Shown piece after piece: positions 45,741 through 54,607 of a stretch of 64,000 nucleotides of DNA. Made by a program: the position numbers and the translations under genes. The stretch lies in contig NZ_FNNP01000001.1 in NCBI RefSeq assembly GCF_900106805.1, positions 1,674,001-1,738,000 on the forward strand. The letters are read 5' to 3'. The DNA is from Ruegeria halocynthiae (GTDB lineage: Bacteria > Pseudomonadota > Alphaproteobacteria > Rhodobacterales > Rhodobacteraceae). Each line of letters begins with the position of its first letter. Position 1 is the stretch's first letter. Below the pieces are notes generated by a model that did not search any database, was not told where the DNA came from, and was given only the letters and a program-made list of their open reading frames with translations.

Positions 45741-46844
45741 CTAACTCTGGCTGTCGACTGGTGTTACGACCAAGCCATCGTGAATTTTTTGCAAACCTTG
45801 CACAACGACCCGGTCACCCTCCTTCAGCCCTGACTTAACCTGAGTTCTGGTCGCGGACTGGGTGCCAATTTCGATGTTCATACGGTGAACAGTATTCTTG
45901 TCATCAACGGAAAACACAAAGTAACCCTGCTTGTCGAACTGTACGGCATTGCGAGGGACGGTCAGTACCTTTGGGTCTTCTGAGCCACTCAGGGAAACAG
46001 TGACAAACTGTCCAGGGATCAAAACCCCGTCCGGATTTGCAAATGTAGCCCGCAACTCGACGGTGCCCGTGTCCTGACCGACACTATCGCCGACGTAGGT
46101 GACTTTGCCATCTGAGGGGAAAACGCCACCATCAGCCAGCGTGATCTGCGTCGTCAGTTTTATTTCGTTCTGTGTGATGGACCCGTTGCGGCGTTCGCGC
46201 AGTAATACAGGTTCGCTGACAAAAAAGCTGACCAAAATGGGATCGATACTTGAAACTGTCGCAAGAACTCCGCTGTCGGAATCAACAATATTGCCTGCAT
46301 CGACCGCAGACAATCCGATCCGCCCGTCCAAGGGGCTGACAATTTCGGTATAGTCGAGATCTATTTGTGCGATCTTGAGATCGGCAATGGCTTCATCCAC
46401 AGCGGCCTGACCTTCGGCATACGTCGCTTTGGCGGCATCCAGAATGGCTTGCGGAATATCGCCTTTGTCAAACAATGTTTGTTGCCGGTCCAGGTCTGCC
46501 TTGTCGCTTTGTGCCGAGGCCTGAGCGCTTTTTAGCGCGGCCTGTGCGTTGTCAACGCTTGCTGCGTATTTTCTCTTTTCGATCCGGAACAGCACGTCGC
46601 TCTTTTTAACGGTGCCGCCTTCCGTAAAATTGACCTCTTCGAGAATACCCTCGACACGAGCCTGCAAATCGACGCTCTGATCAGCAACAACGCGTCCTAC
46701 GAATTCATCCTGTTTCTGCAGTTCTTGCATCGTGGCCGATGCAACGACCACACTAGGCGGCGCTGGCGTTTCTGTCTGTGCCACACCAGCACTGGCGAGT
46801 GCAAACACAGCCAGAGTGCTGAAGAGAAAAGTAGCTGAGTTCAT
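45741..46844 (-). CDS. RND efflux periplasmic adaptor (AcrA/MexA type), 367 aa
   Basis: A signal sequence (MNSATFLFSTLAVFALASAG, cleavage near VAQ) is followed by a lipoyl/barrel-sandwich part (EFVGRVVADQSVDLQARVEG), an alpha-hairpin with repeated AQAALKSAQASAQSDKADL, the second lipoyl half (IVSPLDGRIGLSAVDAGNIV), and beta-barrel and membrane-proximal regions. There is no lipobox Cys. The start at residue 15 of the longest frame is chosen for the signal peptide. Eight bp upstream of the transporter gene. No TetR-type repressor is nearby. Confidence 0.9.
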   Translation of the reverse strand: MNSATFLFSTLAVFALASAGVAQTETPAPPSVVVASATMQELQKQDEFVGRVVADQSVDLQARVEGILEEVNFTEGGTVKKSDVLFRIEKRKYAASVDNAQAALKSAQASAQSDKADLDRQQTLFDKGDIPQAILDAAKATYAEGQAAVDEAIADLKIAQIDLDYTEIVSPLDGRIGLSAVDAGNIVDSDSGVLATVSSIDPILVSFFVSEPVLLRERRNGSITQNEIKLTTQITLADGGVFPSDGKVTYVGDSVGQDTGTVELRATFANPDGVLIPGQFVTVSLSGSEDPKVLTVPRNAVQFDKQGYFVFSVDDKNTVHRMNIEIGTQSATRTQVKSGLKEGDRVVVQGLQKIHDGLVVTPVDSQS

Positions 46845-47239
46845 CAAGTGCTCGGTTGTTTGGCAGGGGGTTAGATCACTATCCACATCCGACTTCTGTG
46901 GCGCAATGTCTTTCTGCCAATATGGCGGATCTTAATAATTGATAAATTGATCAGTGCAGAATGCACAACGATTGCTGTGGGTGCCCGACGCCTGAAGCAA
47001 TTTTGTGGTACAATTCTGTGGGTCTCAAATGTGCTACGCGCCTGACTATGGGCGCGCAGCTGAGATTTTCAGGTATTATTCTTGCCTTACGATCCAGAGG
47101 AAGCACTAGCATTTCCATTGGATAACAAACAGCACAATTCAGAACCTTGGTGATGTTTCACAAAACGGGCGGCGATGGCCAGATTTGTCCGATCAATCTG
47201 GTGAATTCTCTTATCCTCGACAATTTGGTGGCCGAAGCC
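46845..47239. other. Spacer between adaptor gene and secreted-paralogue operon
   Basis: About 395 bp without a credible gene. It should hold the promoter of the efflux operon. A direct repeat CAATTTTGTGG/CAATTCTGTGG near 47,000 and a weak GCGCC/GGCGC stem near 47,040 are visible; neither has a clear role. Confidence 0.45.
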
Positions 47240-47701
47240 TCAGATGCAGCAGCTGTAGGGTGGACGCCATGAAAATGAGTCAATCACCATTACCGGATTA
47301 TCGAATGCCATGGCGTCAGAGCCCTCGACATACGTGTAATCATAGGTGACCTGATCATCGCTGACTTTCGGGTTTGAGATTTCAAGAATGACAACTTGAG
47401 ATTTGCCGCCCACGCTCCCCGTCAAGGCAACATTAGGTGGGTTTTCTTCAAAGTTATTCTCGCCTTTACCCCAGATTTCAAAAAGCTCTGCGCGCGTGAT
47501 GAAACCGGCATCACGATAGGGACGGTCTGAAAAGACAGATACCTCGTCCCCCACGCCGAGCAGGATGAGCTGACCATCGGTGAGTTCGGCTTTTTCGCCA
47601 ACCTCGACAAAGAGATAGCTTTTTTCCGGTGCATCGTCTGCATTTGCGATTGTCGTCGCGAACGTTGCAGTCACTATCGCGGTGACCAATTGGATTCTCA
47701 T
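47240..47701 (-). CDS. Secreted hypothetical protein, tandem paralogue 3, 153 aa
   Basis: A signal peptide (MRIQLVTAIVTATFATTIA, cleavage near ANA) precedes a domain shared with the next two genes: SYLFVEVGEKAELTDGQLIL, FSDRPYRDAGFI, FEENPPNVALTGSVGGKSQVVILEISNPKV. The end (SFSWRPPYSCCI) is unlike its paralogues and has two adjacent Cys. Start chosen for the signal peptide, with GGAG upstream. No family name known to me. The most diverged of the three copies. Confidence 0.75.
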   Translation of the reverse strand: MRIQLVTAIVTATFATTIANADDAPEKSYLFVEVGEKAELTDGQLILLGVGDEVSVFSDRPYRDAGFITRAELFEIWGKGENNFEENPPNVALTGSVGGKSQVVILEISNPKVSDDQVTYDYTYVEGSDAMAFDNPVMVIDSFSWRPPYSCCI

Positions 47702-47793
47702 GAGCCTAACTCCACAACTTCTGGGAAGGATGCCTAGATGATTGTTGGTGAGTTCACAGCTCGTCGCTAAACGGTCAGTGAACTCACCGAATT

Positions 47794-48360
47794 TCAATCC
47801 GTGTTCGAAGTTGAATTTCCCAACGCAACTCCAGAAATAAGTTGGTTTTCACCGCCGCCGACAGCTGTATTTACTGCGCCGGCAAGAGTGTCAGTCACAG
47901 CTTCCCAACCCCAATCATCAATCACTAAGTACGGGTGGTCGATTTGTCCGACCTCCGTGCCTTCGATCAGAGTGAATTGAAAGCTCATTGCTCCATCATT
48001 CAGAACCGGATTACTCATTTCAAGGACTAAGGAGACGGGTTTTCCATCGTCAGACTGCCCCACCAACGCAACATTTGGTGGATCAGCAGCAAAACTGTCT
48101 GCGCCCTCATCCCAAGCTCTCAAAAGCTCTGCGATCGGGACAGTCGCTGCGGCGCGGTGCGGCCTGTCTGTAAATACAACCACATTCTTGTCCACCCCCT
48201 TCAATGTAAGGGTCCCATCCGACAGTGTCGCGGTATCGGCGTGCTGAACAAATAGTACACTTTCAGGTGTAGGTTTGTCGTCCGATGCTTCCGCCATGGC
48301 TGCGGTCGTAAGACCAATCGTTGCCAAGATGACAAGTACATTTTTTAGTGCTCGGTTCAT
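47794..48360 (-). CDS. Secreted hypothetical protein, tandem paralogue 2, 188 aa
   Basis: A signal peptide (MNRALKNVLVILATIGLTT, cleavage near AMA) is followed by the shared domain: VLFVQHADTATLSDGTLTLKG, VVFTDRPHRAAATVPIAELL, SFAADPPNVALVGQSDDGKP, VLEMSNPVLNDGAMSFQF, IDHPYLVIDDWGW, and a low-complexity tail. Clearly homologous to paralogue 1 over most of its length. GAGGA precedes the chosen ATG. Presumably periplasmic; function unknown. Confidence 0.8.
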   Translation of the reverse strand: MNRALKNVLVILATIGLTTAAMAEASDDKPTPESVLFVQHADTATLSDGTLTLKGVDKNVVVFTDRPHRAAATVPIAELLRAWDEGADSFAADPPNVALVGQSDDGKPVSLVLEMSNPVLNDGAMSFQFTLIEGTEVGQIDHPYLVIDDWGWEAVTDTLAGAVNTAVGGGENQLISGVALGNSTSNTD

Positions 48361-48423
48361 TTCATATCCTCGCTTCAAGATCGTCTGCGCATGAGTTACA
48401 CGCATCATTTTTGTTGCATGGCA

Positions 48424-48972
48424 TTAGTCGGTCGTGGTCCAGTTTAAGCCGGAAGATGGCGTTGGAATTCCGACCGCTTGGCTAACTGTGGCGAACGTCG
48501 AAGCGATGTTTTGATCCAGATAGCTCATATCAATCACAACATAGGGGTTGTTGATTGCGCCTTGATCATCCCCTTCAATAATACTGTATTGATAACTAAT
48601 AGAATTCTCGCTCAGCACCGGATTGCGTATTTCGACGATCAAAGAGACTGGTTCGCCATCATCAGTTTCGCCGACCAATGCGGCATTCGGTGGATCAGAG
48701 GCAAAACTGTCCGCGCCTTCGCCCCATGTTTTTACAAGCTCAACCACGGGGATGGTGGCTGCGGCTCGATGTGGGCGATCAGCGAACACGATGACGTTTT
48801 TATCGGCGCCTTCCAAGGTGAGTGTATTGTCCGCAAGCGTCGCTTTTTCTGCATGTTGAACAAACAGAACACTTTCAGGCGTTTTCTTTTCTTCCGATGT
48901 TTGTGCTACGAGCACAGACGCGAATGTGCCCAACAATAATGCGGTTCCAAGGATTCTGGCTGGCGTTCTCAT
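48424..48972 (-). CDS. Secreted hypothetical protein, tandem paralogue 1, 182 aa
   Basis: A signal peptide (MRTPARILGTALLLGTFAS, cleavage near VAQ) is followed by VLFVQHAEKATLADNTLTLEG, IVFADRPHRAAATIPVVELV, SFASDPPNAALVGETDDGEP, EIRNPVLSENSISYQY and NNPYVVIDMSYLD. Very similar to paralogue 2. I chose 48972 because of the signal peptide and GGGAG seven bases upstream; a start at 49050 also has a good site (AAGGGAG) and would hide the signal peptide 26 residues inside. The open frame runs further upstream through an 8-bp repeat tract, which I do not regard as coding. Confidence 0.78.
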   Translation of the reverse strand: MRTPARILGTALLLGTFASVLVAQTSEEKKTPESVLFVQHAEKATLADNTLTLEGADKNVIVFADRPHRAAATIPVVELVKTWGEGADSFASDPPNAALVGETDDGEPVSLIVEIRNPVLSENSISYQYSIIEGDDQGAINNPYVVIDMSYLDQNIASTFATVSQAVGIPTPSSGLNWTTTD

Positions 48973-49230
48973 CTTTTGCTCCCAAAGTGATTTCTGCATT
49001 TGCTTTAACGCGAATTGATCTTCACCCATAGAGACAGGCTCGGTCGACATGTCGGCTCCCTTTAAGCTTGCGTGTGCAACTTCGCGCTTCAAGGGGTCAT
49101 GAGGAAGTCTTAACAGAACAACCATAAAGTGAAATCGCATTCTTGCGAAAACCAAATTCATAGGCTCAGGTATAAAAATACTGAGTGATCTTTCAAATCC
49201 GAAACCCGACTTCACCAATGGGCAAACAGC

Positions 49231-49278
49231 AAAACAACAAAACAACAAAACAACAAAACAACAAAACAACAAAACAAC
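49231..49278. repeat. Tandem 8-bp repeat, six copies of AAAACAAC
   Basis: Six perfect, uninterrupted copies stand about 180-260 bp upstream of the paralogue 1 start. Because the unit is not a multiple of three, slippage would shift any reading frame through it. It lies in a long upstream leader, so an effect on promoter spacing is also possible. Confidence 0.85.
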
Positions 49279-49639
49279 AAAAAATGAAGGTGGCAATTCG
49301 AAGATGATCGAACAACATGTCCTGCTAAATGTAGATGCACGCCCATTTAGCGACCCCAAATAGGCACTTTGTCCACCCTTAGCTTGTTGGAACAAGCAGC
49401 GGCGATAGCATGGTTTCGCTTCGGGCAAGATCAATGCTAATGAGCGGCTGGATTAGCAGCAATGGCTGCGCCGCAGCGAAAGACGTGCCGCACGTGCCAA
49501 CAATTGCTGTGTCAGCAATGGGCGCAGTTGCGCAAGTCCAGTTTGCACGCATAGCTGCTGTCCACGACCCCAAAACACTGCGTCTTTGATTTAAAGTCCG
49601 CTTCCAGGGCATTGCCGCCGTCACTAAGGCCTAGTGCTG

Positions 49640-50130
49640 CACTAGCAGCGAAGGTCTGCTTGGTGGCTAACTGTTACTTTTTCAGTTCGACAGAATGATA
49701 CAATCGCAAATTGCGGTGGGCTTTCTTCCCCACCACTTTCCGTTTTTTGGGCCAGCGGCAATTGGACAAGCCAAACGCCCTGGCCGTTAGGGTGAGGGCG
49801 CGGCCCTCCCCCTCCCGCGTTCGCCACGTGGCAGATTAGCAGGAACAGGCAGCTTCGGTGTCTGACCTACAAATCAGCTCTGATTTTCCGAAAGGGAAGT
49901 CAGATCAAACCAAACTATCTGCGGGAGTATGAAATGGGGGCGGCGTGTTAGCTGACGACGCAAAGGTCAAATTCAACTGATGTGCAACGTTGGGGGCGCC
50001 TTCTGATGTCGAACGTTCACTGCTTTTCTGGTCCAACTGTGACGGTTGGGTCAGGTTCGTGTGACGTTCAACAAGAGATGTGGAACGTCACTGATATTTG
50101 ACTCAATTGACGGCCAAAACCTCAATAAAC
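49640..50130. repeat. Dispersed repeat family, copy B
   Basis: Collinear with copy C at 62.08-62.57 kb: a TACAATCGC segment, GGGCCAGCGGCAATTGGAC, AGGGTGAGGGCGCGGCCCTC, CGCCACGTGGCAGATTAG, TTTTCCGAAAGGGAAGTCAG, GCGGGAGTAT and TGGTCCAACTGTGACGGTTG in the same order. The GCAGATTAG/CTGACCTAC palindrome is degenerate here. No intact transposase or long ORF is present. Confidence 0.7.
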
Positions 50131-50337
50131 AGGTCAATCACGTCATTCAATTTTGACCCAAACGTCAAGCATTTCTGGCCCAAGGCGCTTAATGGCATTT
50201 CATCGATGCTGGAGTTGATGTCTCATTTTTTGCTTGCTCTACCCAGCGACTGACAAACGGGGATTTGACCGTTATGGAGTTGAGAAGGTTACTAAGTTCG
50301 AGGAAATTACCTTATGACTGAACGCGCGTTGGGTGTC

Positions 50338-51036
50338 TTATCCTGAGCTTCCAAGCCTTGCCGATGTATCCTCCTTGGCATTGCCTTCAGCCATTCGGCT
50401 AAAAGCTTGTCGCCAACCTTCAGCAAGTTCTTCCATCTGAGACAAAACCTCGGCATCTTCCGGCGGAATGCGACGAGTCAGCCGCGCGCGTGTTACAGCC
50501 AATACAGACCAATTGGGATTTGGCCTTTCAGCCAAGGTGATCCGATCACCGGCGCCAACTTCGCCAGGTTCGAGGACACGGTAGTACCATCCGGTTCGGC
50601 CCGTCCTCTGAAACTGGTAAGGCATTTCCTTGCGCCCCGTATGTAGCCCAAGTTTCCAGCACGGCTGTCGCCCCTGGCTAATTTGAACTACCGCCGTCCC
50701 GAGTGACAGGATGTCGCCGATGCAGAGGTTTTCCTCGATCAGTCCCGCCGTTGAAATGTTCTCGCCAAACGCCGCTGGTATTGTGCCGGGTGCCATTAGG
50801 CCCTCTGCTTGCCAAGCCGAATAGTGATCAAAAGCATAATGATGGATGGCTTTGTCTTCGCCACCATGCACAGTCAGATCCGCTTGAGCGTCCCCGGAAA
50901 ATCCAAGCGAGGTAATAGCTTGCCGCCCGTTCACCCGGTCTTTCTGAATGGCCGACGAGGGTTTACCTTCCCAGCGATCTCTGATGGCTCCAAGGAAAAT
51001 GCCGTCGATGTTTGCCGACAGTTCAGGATGGTTCAT
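50338..51036 (-). CDS. MOSC-domain protein (YiiM-like), 232 aa
   Basis: A MOSC domain with LGFSGDAQADLTVHGGEDKAIHHY (about 44-67), FGENISTAGL and the conserved Cys126 in QGRQPCWKLGLHTG, followed by a C-terminal three-helix tail typical of YiiM. These proteins handle sulfur for the molybdenum cofactor or reduce N-hydroxylated compounds with partners. It overlaps the MarR stop by 4 bp, so the regulator likely controls it or shares its signal. Confidence 0.88.
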   Translation of the reverse strand: MNHPELSANIDGIFLGAIRDRWEGKPSSAIQKDRVNGRQAITSLGFSGDAQADLTVHGGEDKAIHHYAFDHYSAWQAEGLMAPGTIPAAFGENISTAGLIEENLCIGDILSLGTAVVQISQGRQPCWKLGLHTGRKEMPYQFQRTGRTGWYYRVLEPGEVGAGDRITLAERPNPNWSVLAVTRARLTRRIPPEDAEVLSQMEELAEGWRQAFSRMAEGNAKEDTSARLGSSG

Positions 51037-51578
51037 CTGGCTTCCTCGTGCTCAATGCAGATCTTGTCTTTTTCGCCGGGCTCCAATGAAACACACAACA
51101 ATTTGCAAAAACCGTTTTCCGTCGTGACATCATGATGGGCGCAGGATTTGCATTGTCCGAAGGACCGGCCTCCATTTACGGCCAAAGCCAGACTGAGGCC
51201 TTGCATCAGCCCCTGCTCAAGCATGGCTTGGTTTTCTAAGGGCATATCTCCAATTGCCTGGGCAACAGGGTTTGACTGACGTACGATCTCGGCCCCTTCT
51301 TTTGTGAGTTCGTAGGAAATCGACCGCTGATCATGTTCTTTGCGATGCTCTTCTACATAGCCTTTGCGCGCCAAAGCTTTGAGCGTCTGTGACATCGTTC
51401 CACGGGTTGTTCCGATGTATTCCGCAACATGCGACGGCGAGCGCGAGAACATGTTCGCCTCAGCGAGGTACTCGAGCGCCATTCTCTGAGTCGGATTCAA
51501 ATCTCCCACCCATCCTTCGGACGCATCAATCCGGGCCAAACGGTTGATCAGTGTGCGTATGCGATGATCTGTGTTCAT
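51033..51578 (-). CDS. MarR-family regulator with C-terminal Cys cluster, 181 aa
   Basis: The winged helix is clear: LNPTQRMALEYLAEAN, SPSHVAEYIGTTRGTMSQTLKALARKGYVEEHRKEHDQRSISYELTKEG (~27-95). After a dimerisation helix, the tail carries C143, C146 (CKSC), HH148-149, C158, C162 (CKLLC) and C174. That spacing could bind a metal or an iron-sulfur cluster, or act as a thiol sensor. Ordinary MarR proteins end near residue 145. Divergent from the secreted-protein gene, with direct repeats between. Overlaps the MOSC gene start by 4 bp. Confidence 0.85.
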   Translation of the reverse strand: MNTDHRIRTLINRLARIDASEGWVGDLNPTQRMALEYLAEANMFSRSPSHVAEYIGTTRGTMSQTLKALARKGYVEEHRKEHDQRSISYELTKEGAEIVRQSNPVAQAIGDMPLENQAMLEQGLMQGLSLALAVNGGRSFGQCKSCAHHDVTTENGFCKLLCVSLEPGEKDKICIEHEEAR

Positions 51579-51586
51579 AACGCTTT

Positions 51587-51643
51587 TAGTAGCGACTCGA
51601 AATTATTGTTGCAATGTATTTCTCACTATAGTAGCGACTCGCT
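51587..51643. promoter_or_regulatory. Direct repeats, probable MarR operators
   Basis: TAGTAGCGACTCG occurs at 51587-51599 and 51629-51641, exactly 42 bp apart (about four helical turns). The second extends to the palindrome AGCGACTCGCT (51633-51643). They fill the short divergent spacer between the MarR gene and the secreted-protein gene, so they likely bind the neighbouring regulator. Confidence 0.65.
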
Positions 51644-51664
51644 ATCTTTTAATCGGAGGCACTC

Positions 51665-52414
51665 ATGAAACTTTCAACGCTCACTTCTACTTTGGCCTTG
51701 GTCATCGGCGGTACCGCCCTTGCTGATGAGAACCATGCCATTCATCAGGATGGCGCGATCATATCTTCGGCAGACGCCAGTAAAGTCGCGGACTTTGACA
51801 TTCTGGCCGCGCACGCGCACCGCAATGGAAACACGGTCACTTTTCACATGACAACGAATGGAGTGGCTGGTGCCTCGGTTCCGGCGGCAACCGGAAAGGT
51901 CGGTGGATCAGACGTCTGGTCCTATGTCTGGCCTACTTCTTTGGACCCATCGGCCGTTGGGTTCGAAGGCGGCACAGGCATCCTTGCAATGGCCGCAACC
52001 AGCCATCCCGATTTTGATGACACACCGCTTTTTGATGAGAACGGTGACGGCGACCCGGCGAATGACGGCATCGAATGGCACAGCCATTGGGTTGTGTTGA
52101 CCCCGACCGAAGCTTGCGGACCCGACGCGCTTGCGGTGCGTGACATCCCCGAAGGTTCCTTACCCAAGCTACCTGCGACATGGCCTGGGTTTCCGATCTT
52201 TCTGGACAGCCCTGGATTTACGCCCTTGTTCGACGGCCCTGAAATCTCGGTGAACGCAGGCTTCGCCAGCGACGTCGAACTGGAAGGTGTCGCTTACGAT
52301 GGTGTCACCTCGGCCTTGCGTGTGAACGCTAATATCCATGCGCCCTTGCTGTGCGTCACAGATGTCTTCGACGTCGCATCCGGCGATCTGAGCCTGCCGG
52401 GCAAGCTTCACTAA
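51665..52414 (+). CDS. Secreted hypothetical protein, 249 aa
   Basis: A signal peptide (MKLSTLTSTLALVIGGTALA) is followed by HAIHQDGAIISSADASKVAD, ILAAHAHRNGNTVTFHMTTNG, FDENGDGDPANDGIEWHSHW (an Asp-rich, possibly calcium-binding stretch) and VCGPDALAV-like and LLCVTDVFDVAS regions. Two well-separated Cys may form a disulfide. It is divergent from a Cys-rich MarR gene and followed by a redoxin gene, suggesting a stress-induced periplasmic role. Family not recognised. Confidence 0.75.
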   Translation: MKLSTLTSTLALVIGGTALADENHAIHQDGAIISSADASKVADFDILAAHAHRNGNTVTFHMTTNGVAGASVPAATGKVGGSDVWSYVWPTSLDPSAVGFEGGTGILAMAATSHPDFDDTPLFDENGDGDPANDGIEWHSHWVVLTPTEACGPDALAVRDIPEGSLPKLPATWPGFPIFLDSPGFTPLFDGPEISVNAGFASDVELEGVAYDGVTSALRVNANIHAPLLCVTDVFDVASGDLSLPGKLH

Positions 52415-52472
52415 CATTCGACTGAGCAGCCGTCGAACCCACGGCGGCTGCCTGCCACTGAGGACGAAGAAA

Positions 52473-52997
52473 ATGCAAGCACCAGAGTTAGACGTCACGG
52501 AATGGTTCAACACAGACACGCCCCTAACCCTAGATAACCAAAAAGGACGGGTTGTCGTCATTGAGGCCTTTCAAATGCTGTGCCCAGGATGTGTCCTGCA
52601 CGGTATTCCCTTGGCGCAGTCGATTCAGAGGACGTTTCCTGAAGAGAAGGTAGCCGTAATTGGCCTGCACACCGTGTTCGAGCATCACAATGCTATGACA
52701 CCGGTGTCTTTGCAGGCTTTCCTGCATGAATATCGCATCACGTTCCCTGTCGGCGTGGACAAACAGGGCGCAGGACCATTGCCAAACACGATGTCTCGCT
52801 TTGGCATGCGCGGCACACCAAGCCTTGTCCTTGTAGATCAGGCGGGGCAGATCGTTGCGCATCACCTTGGTCAGGTTTCGGAACTTCAATTGGGGTCCGA
52901 GATTGGCAGTCTTCTGACACAGGAGGTCGTGTCGACCAAAGGCGGCACCGTCACTGTTGATCAAAACGAATGCAAACCAGGTAGCTGCAATGTGTGA
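52473..52997 (+). CDS. Thioredoxin-fold redoxin (AhpC/TSA-like), 174 aa
   Basis: The thioredoxin fold begins TPLTLDNQKGRVVVIEAFQMLCPGC with the redox pair Cys37 and Cys40 (CPGC), and continues with VAVIGLHTVFEHHNAM and the cis-Pro region FGMRGTPSLVLVDQAGQIV. No signal peptide, so it is probably cytoplasmic. The tail ends KPGSCNV with two more Cys-containing positions (NECKPGSC). It follows the secreted-protein gene by 58 bp and is probably co-transcribed from the MarR-controlled promoter. Confidence 0.82.
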   Translation: MQAPELDVTEWFNTDTPLTLDNQKGRVVVIEAFQMLCPGCVLHGIPLAQSIQRTFPEEKVAVIGLHTVFEHHNAMTPVSLQAFLHEYRITFPVGVDKQGAGPLPNTMSRFGMRGTPSLVLVDQAGQIVAHHLGQVSELQLGSEIGSLLTQEVVSTKGGTVTVDQNECKPGSCNV

Positions 52998-53129
52998 TCC
53001 GGCCAAGGTGCCCACAAATGGAAATCGTTTTTTCCAAGCGCCGTCGCCAAACCGTAGTTTTGTCTTACACGGCGACGAAAAGCCCAAAAACACCAAACTG
53101 TGCTCGCTACCCAACAACCCACAGCGTCA

Positions 53130-53168
53130 GGCAAGTCCCAAAAGATCGGGGACTTGCCAATTGTTTTT
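53130..53168 (+). terminator. Intrinsic terminator after the redoxin gene
   Basis: GGCAAGTCCC (53130-53139), a 9-nt loop, GGGACTTGCC (53149-53158), then AATTGTTTTT. A perfect 10-bp stem about 130 bp after the redoxin stop. The rest of 53,169-53,486 shows no supported gene. Confidence 0.75.
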
Positions 53169-53486
53169 ATGCCAGATCTACACACTCGATGCTCAAACCA
53201 AGCGCGCTTGCCACACCGGCACCATAGGGGATGATTTGCTGCGGCAACGTCTATTGTGATGATGGTCCATCGTTGGGCCGTCAAATAACTGTGCTCATCC
53301 GCCATTCAAGCCCTACGCAGCATCAGGTACTTTGGCTCATTGCAGACATTCGAAGTCGACAAAAAGGAGCGCCTTAGGTCCGATAGGGCGGACAAAGTGA
53401 ACTTTTGCTGCATCTGCGCCAAGGTCTGTTTTCAAGAACGCCGTAAATCGGTTAGCTAAGACTAGCATTATCAAAAGCAGTGGAGA

Positions 53487-54158
53487 TTGACGCCGTTGAA
53501 GTACAACGCAGCTCGAAGGGCAAAATTGGTTGACCTTGAGCCGATGTTGCGAATGCCTAAAAGGCCGGGACACAATTCTGTAGGCAAGAGAAGCTTAGCA
53601 TTCTGCCATCCAAATCACAGTCGAGAAACGCTAGAGGCTTATTTTGGAACTTTCCCACAAGCGATGTTTGTGAGCGAGGAAGAAGACCAAATCATCAGTT
53701 TTGCATGCGCGATCCGAACATCTGGCAAGCTAATACAAAAGCCAATAGTTTGGTCGGATGCGACAGGTGAGGGAGCGACGTTAAATCATGACAAAAATGG
53801 AGCTTGGCTATATGTCAGTCGCCTAGCATATACAACAGGTCCTGGACATGCTCACGTATCGAAGGAAATAGGTCCGCTCCTTGTGTCCCTGAAAGATTTG
53901 ACTGTCAGGCTAAACTTACAAGGCGTCGCTTTCCCTACACGCTTTTCTGGATTCCGCGAACGGTCGGGAACGACCGAGTTTCAAAGGTCGACAATTGACG
54001 ACAAGGGTTCGTTGGAACGATCGGGACTACGGCCTCTCGGCATCGCTTTCCAAGCGGGTTTTGAACATGAAATAGCCTTGCCGAACTATCTGGGTGATGG
54101 GAAGCACTTCGCAATGATGGTTTGGCGAAACGAGCAGGGACAAAAACCGCGAACCTGA
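53487..54158 (+). CDS. Hypothetical GNAT-like acetyltransferase, 223 aa
   Basis: The central part (MFVSEEEDQIISFACAIR, GAWLYVSRLAYTTGPGHAH, LKDLTVRLNLQGVAFPTRFSGFRE) resembles the acetyltransferase domain found next to or fused with carbon-nitrogen hydrolases, where a glycine-rich loop binds acetyl-CoA; here that loop is weak (GPGHAHVS). The C-terminus (GIAFQAGFEHEIALPNYLGD) fits the end of that domain. The start is uncertain: TTG at 53487 or 53496, or ATG at 53544. It stands alone between repeat-bearing spacers. Confidence 0.6.
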   Translation: MTPLKYNAARRAKLVDLEPMLRMPKRPGHNSVGKRSLAFCHPNHSRETLEAYFGTFPQAMFVSEEEDQIISFACAIRTSGKLIQKPIVWSDATGEGATLNHDKNGAWLYVSRLAYTTGPGHAHVSKEIGPLLVSLKDLTVRLNLQGVAFPTRFSGFRERSGTTEFQRSTIDDKGSLERSGLRPLGIAFQAGFEHEIALPNYLGDGKHFAMMVWRNEQGQKPRT

Positions 54159-54607
54159 AAACTGACGTTCGTTTCAATCACAGCATTCAGCACTTTGGGC
54201 TCACTGCTGTTGTTCTCTGCGGCTAGCTCGGATGGGTTTAAGAGCCCATTTCTGCCGTTTAGAGAGCTTCGGTTATTCGCATGTGCGGCACGTCGAAAAC
54301 CGCACCATTCCGGACGTTCAACTTCTAGTGTCATGTGGCAGGTGGGCGCGGACAAAACGGACCTCGGTTGGTTTATTATGAATGACCGCTATGTTCGCAC
54401 AGCGACCGTAAGATCGACCTGCGCATAAAGCGGAAATTGAGCCGGATTATTCGACTGAGCCACTTTCAGATTGACCATCTAAACCCCCAACCTCGAGGGA
54501 AGGATACTTCTGGCATTGTTGGTCCGTTGAACCATCACAATAGACGCACAAATCCTACTATCTTGAACAAAATACGCTGGCGACAGCTGCCGCCAGCGCA
54601 TTCCGTG
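54159..54607. other. Spacer with faint repeat similarity
   Basis: About 450 bp without a supported gene. The stretch at 54,180-54,265 (GCATT-AGCACTT-GGGCTC, then TTTAAGAGCCC) resembles 62,005-62,085, so it may be a decayed edge of the dispersed repeat family. The terminator of the TRAP operon lies at its right end. Confidence 0.4.
54569..54598 (-). terminator. Intrinsic terminator of the second TRAP operon
   Basis: Read on the minus strand: CGCTGGCG, 8-nt loop, CGCCAGCG, then TATTTTG. A perfect 8-bp stem just after the large-permease stop. Confidence 0.75.

Larger units (their letters stand above)
48973..50337. other. Long repeat-rich spacer, no supported gene
   Basis: About 1.36 kb with promoters for the paralogue operon, an 8-bp tandem repeat (49231-49278) and the dispersed repeat copy B (about 49640-50130). 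Frames in it are short and overlap repeats. A GTGACGTT/AACGTCAC inverted repeat lies near 50,070-50,095. Confidence 0.6.

Noticed and set aside
48973..49434. Long N-terminal extension of secreted paralogue 1 with Phe/Val/Leu/Cys runs
   Set aside because: The apparent hydrophobic segment is just translation of the 8-bp tandem repeat; the real signal peptide lies further downstream.
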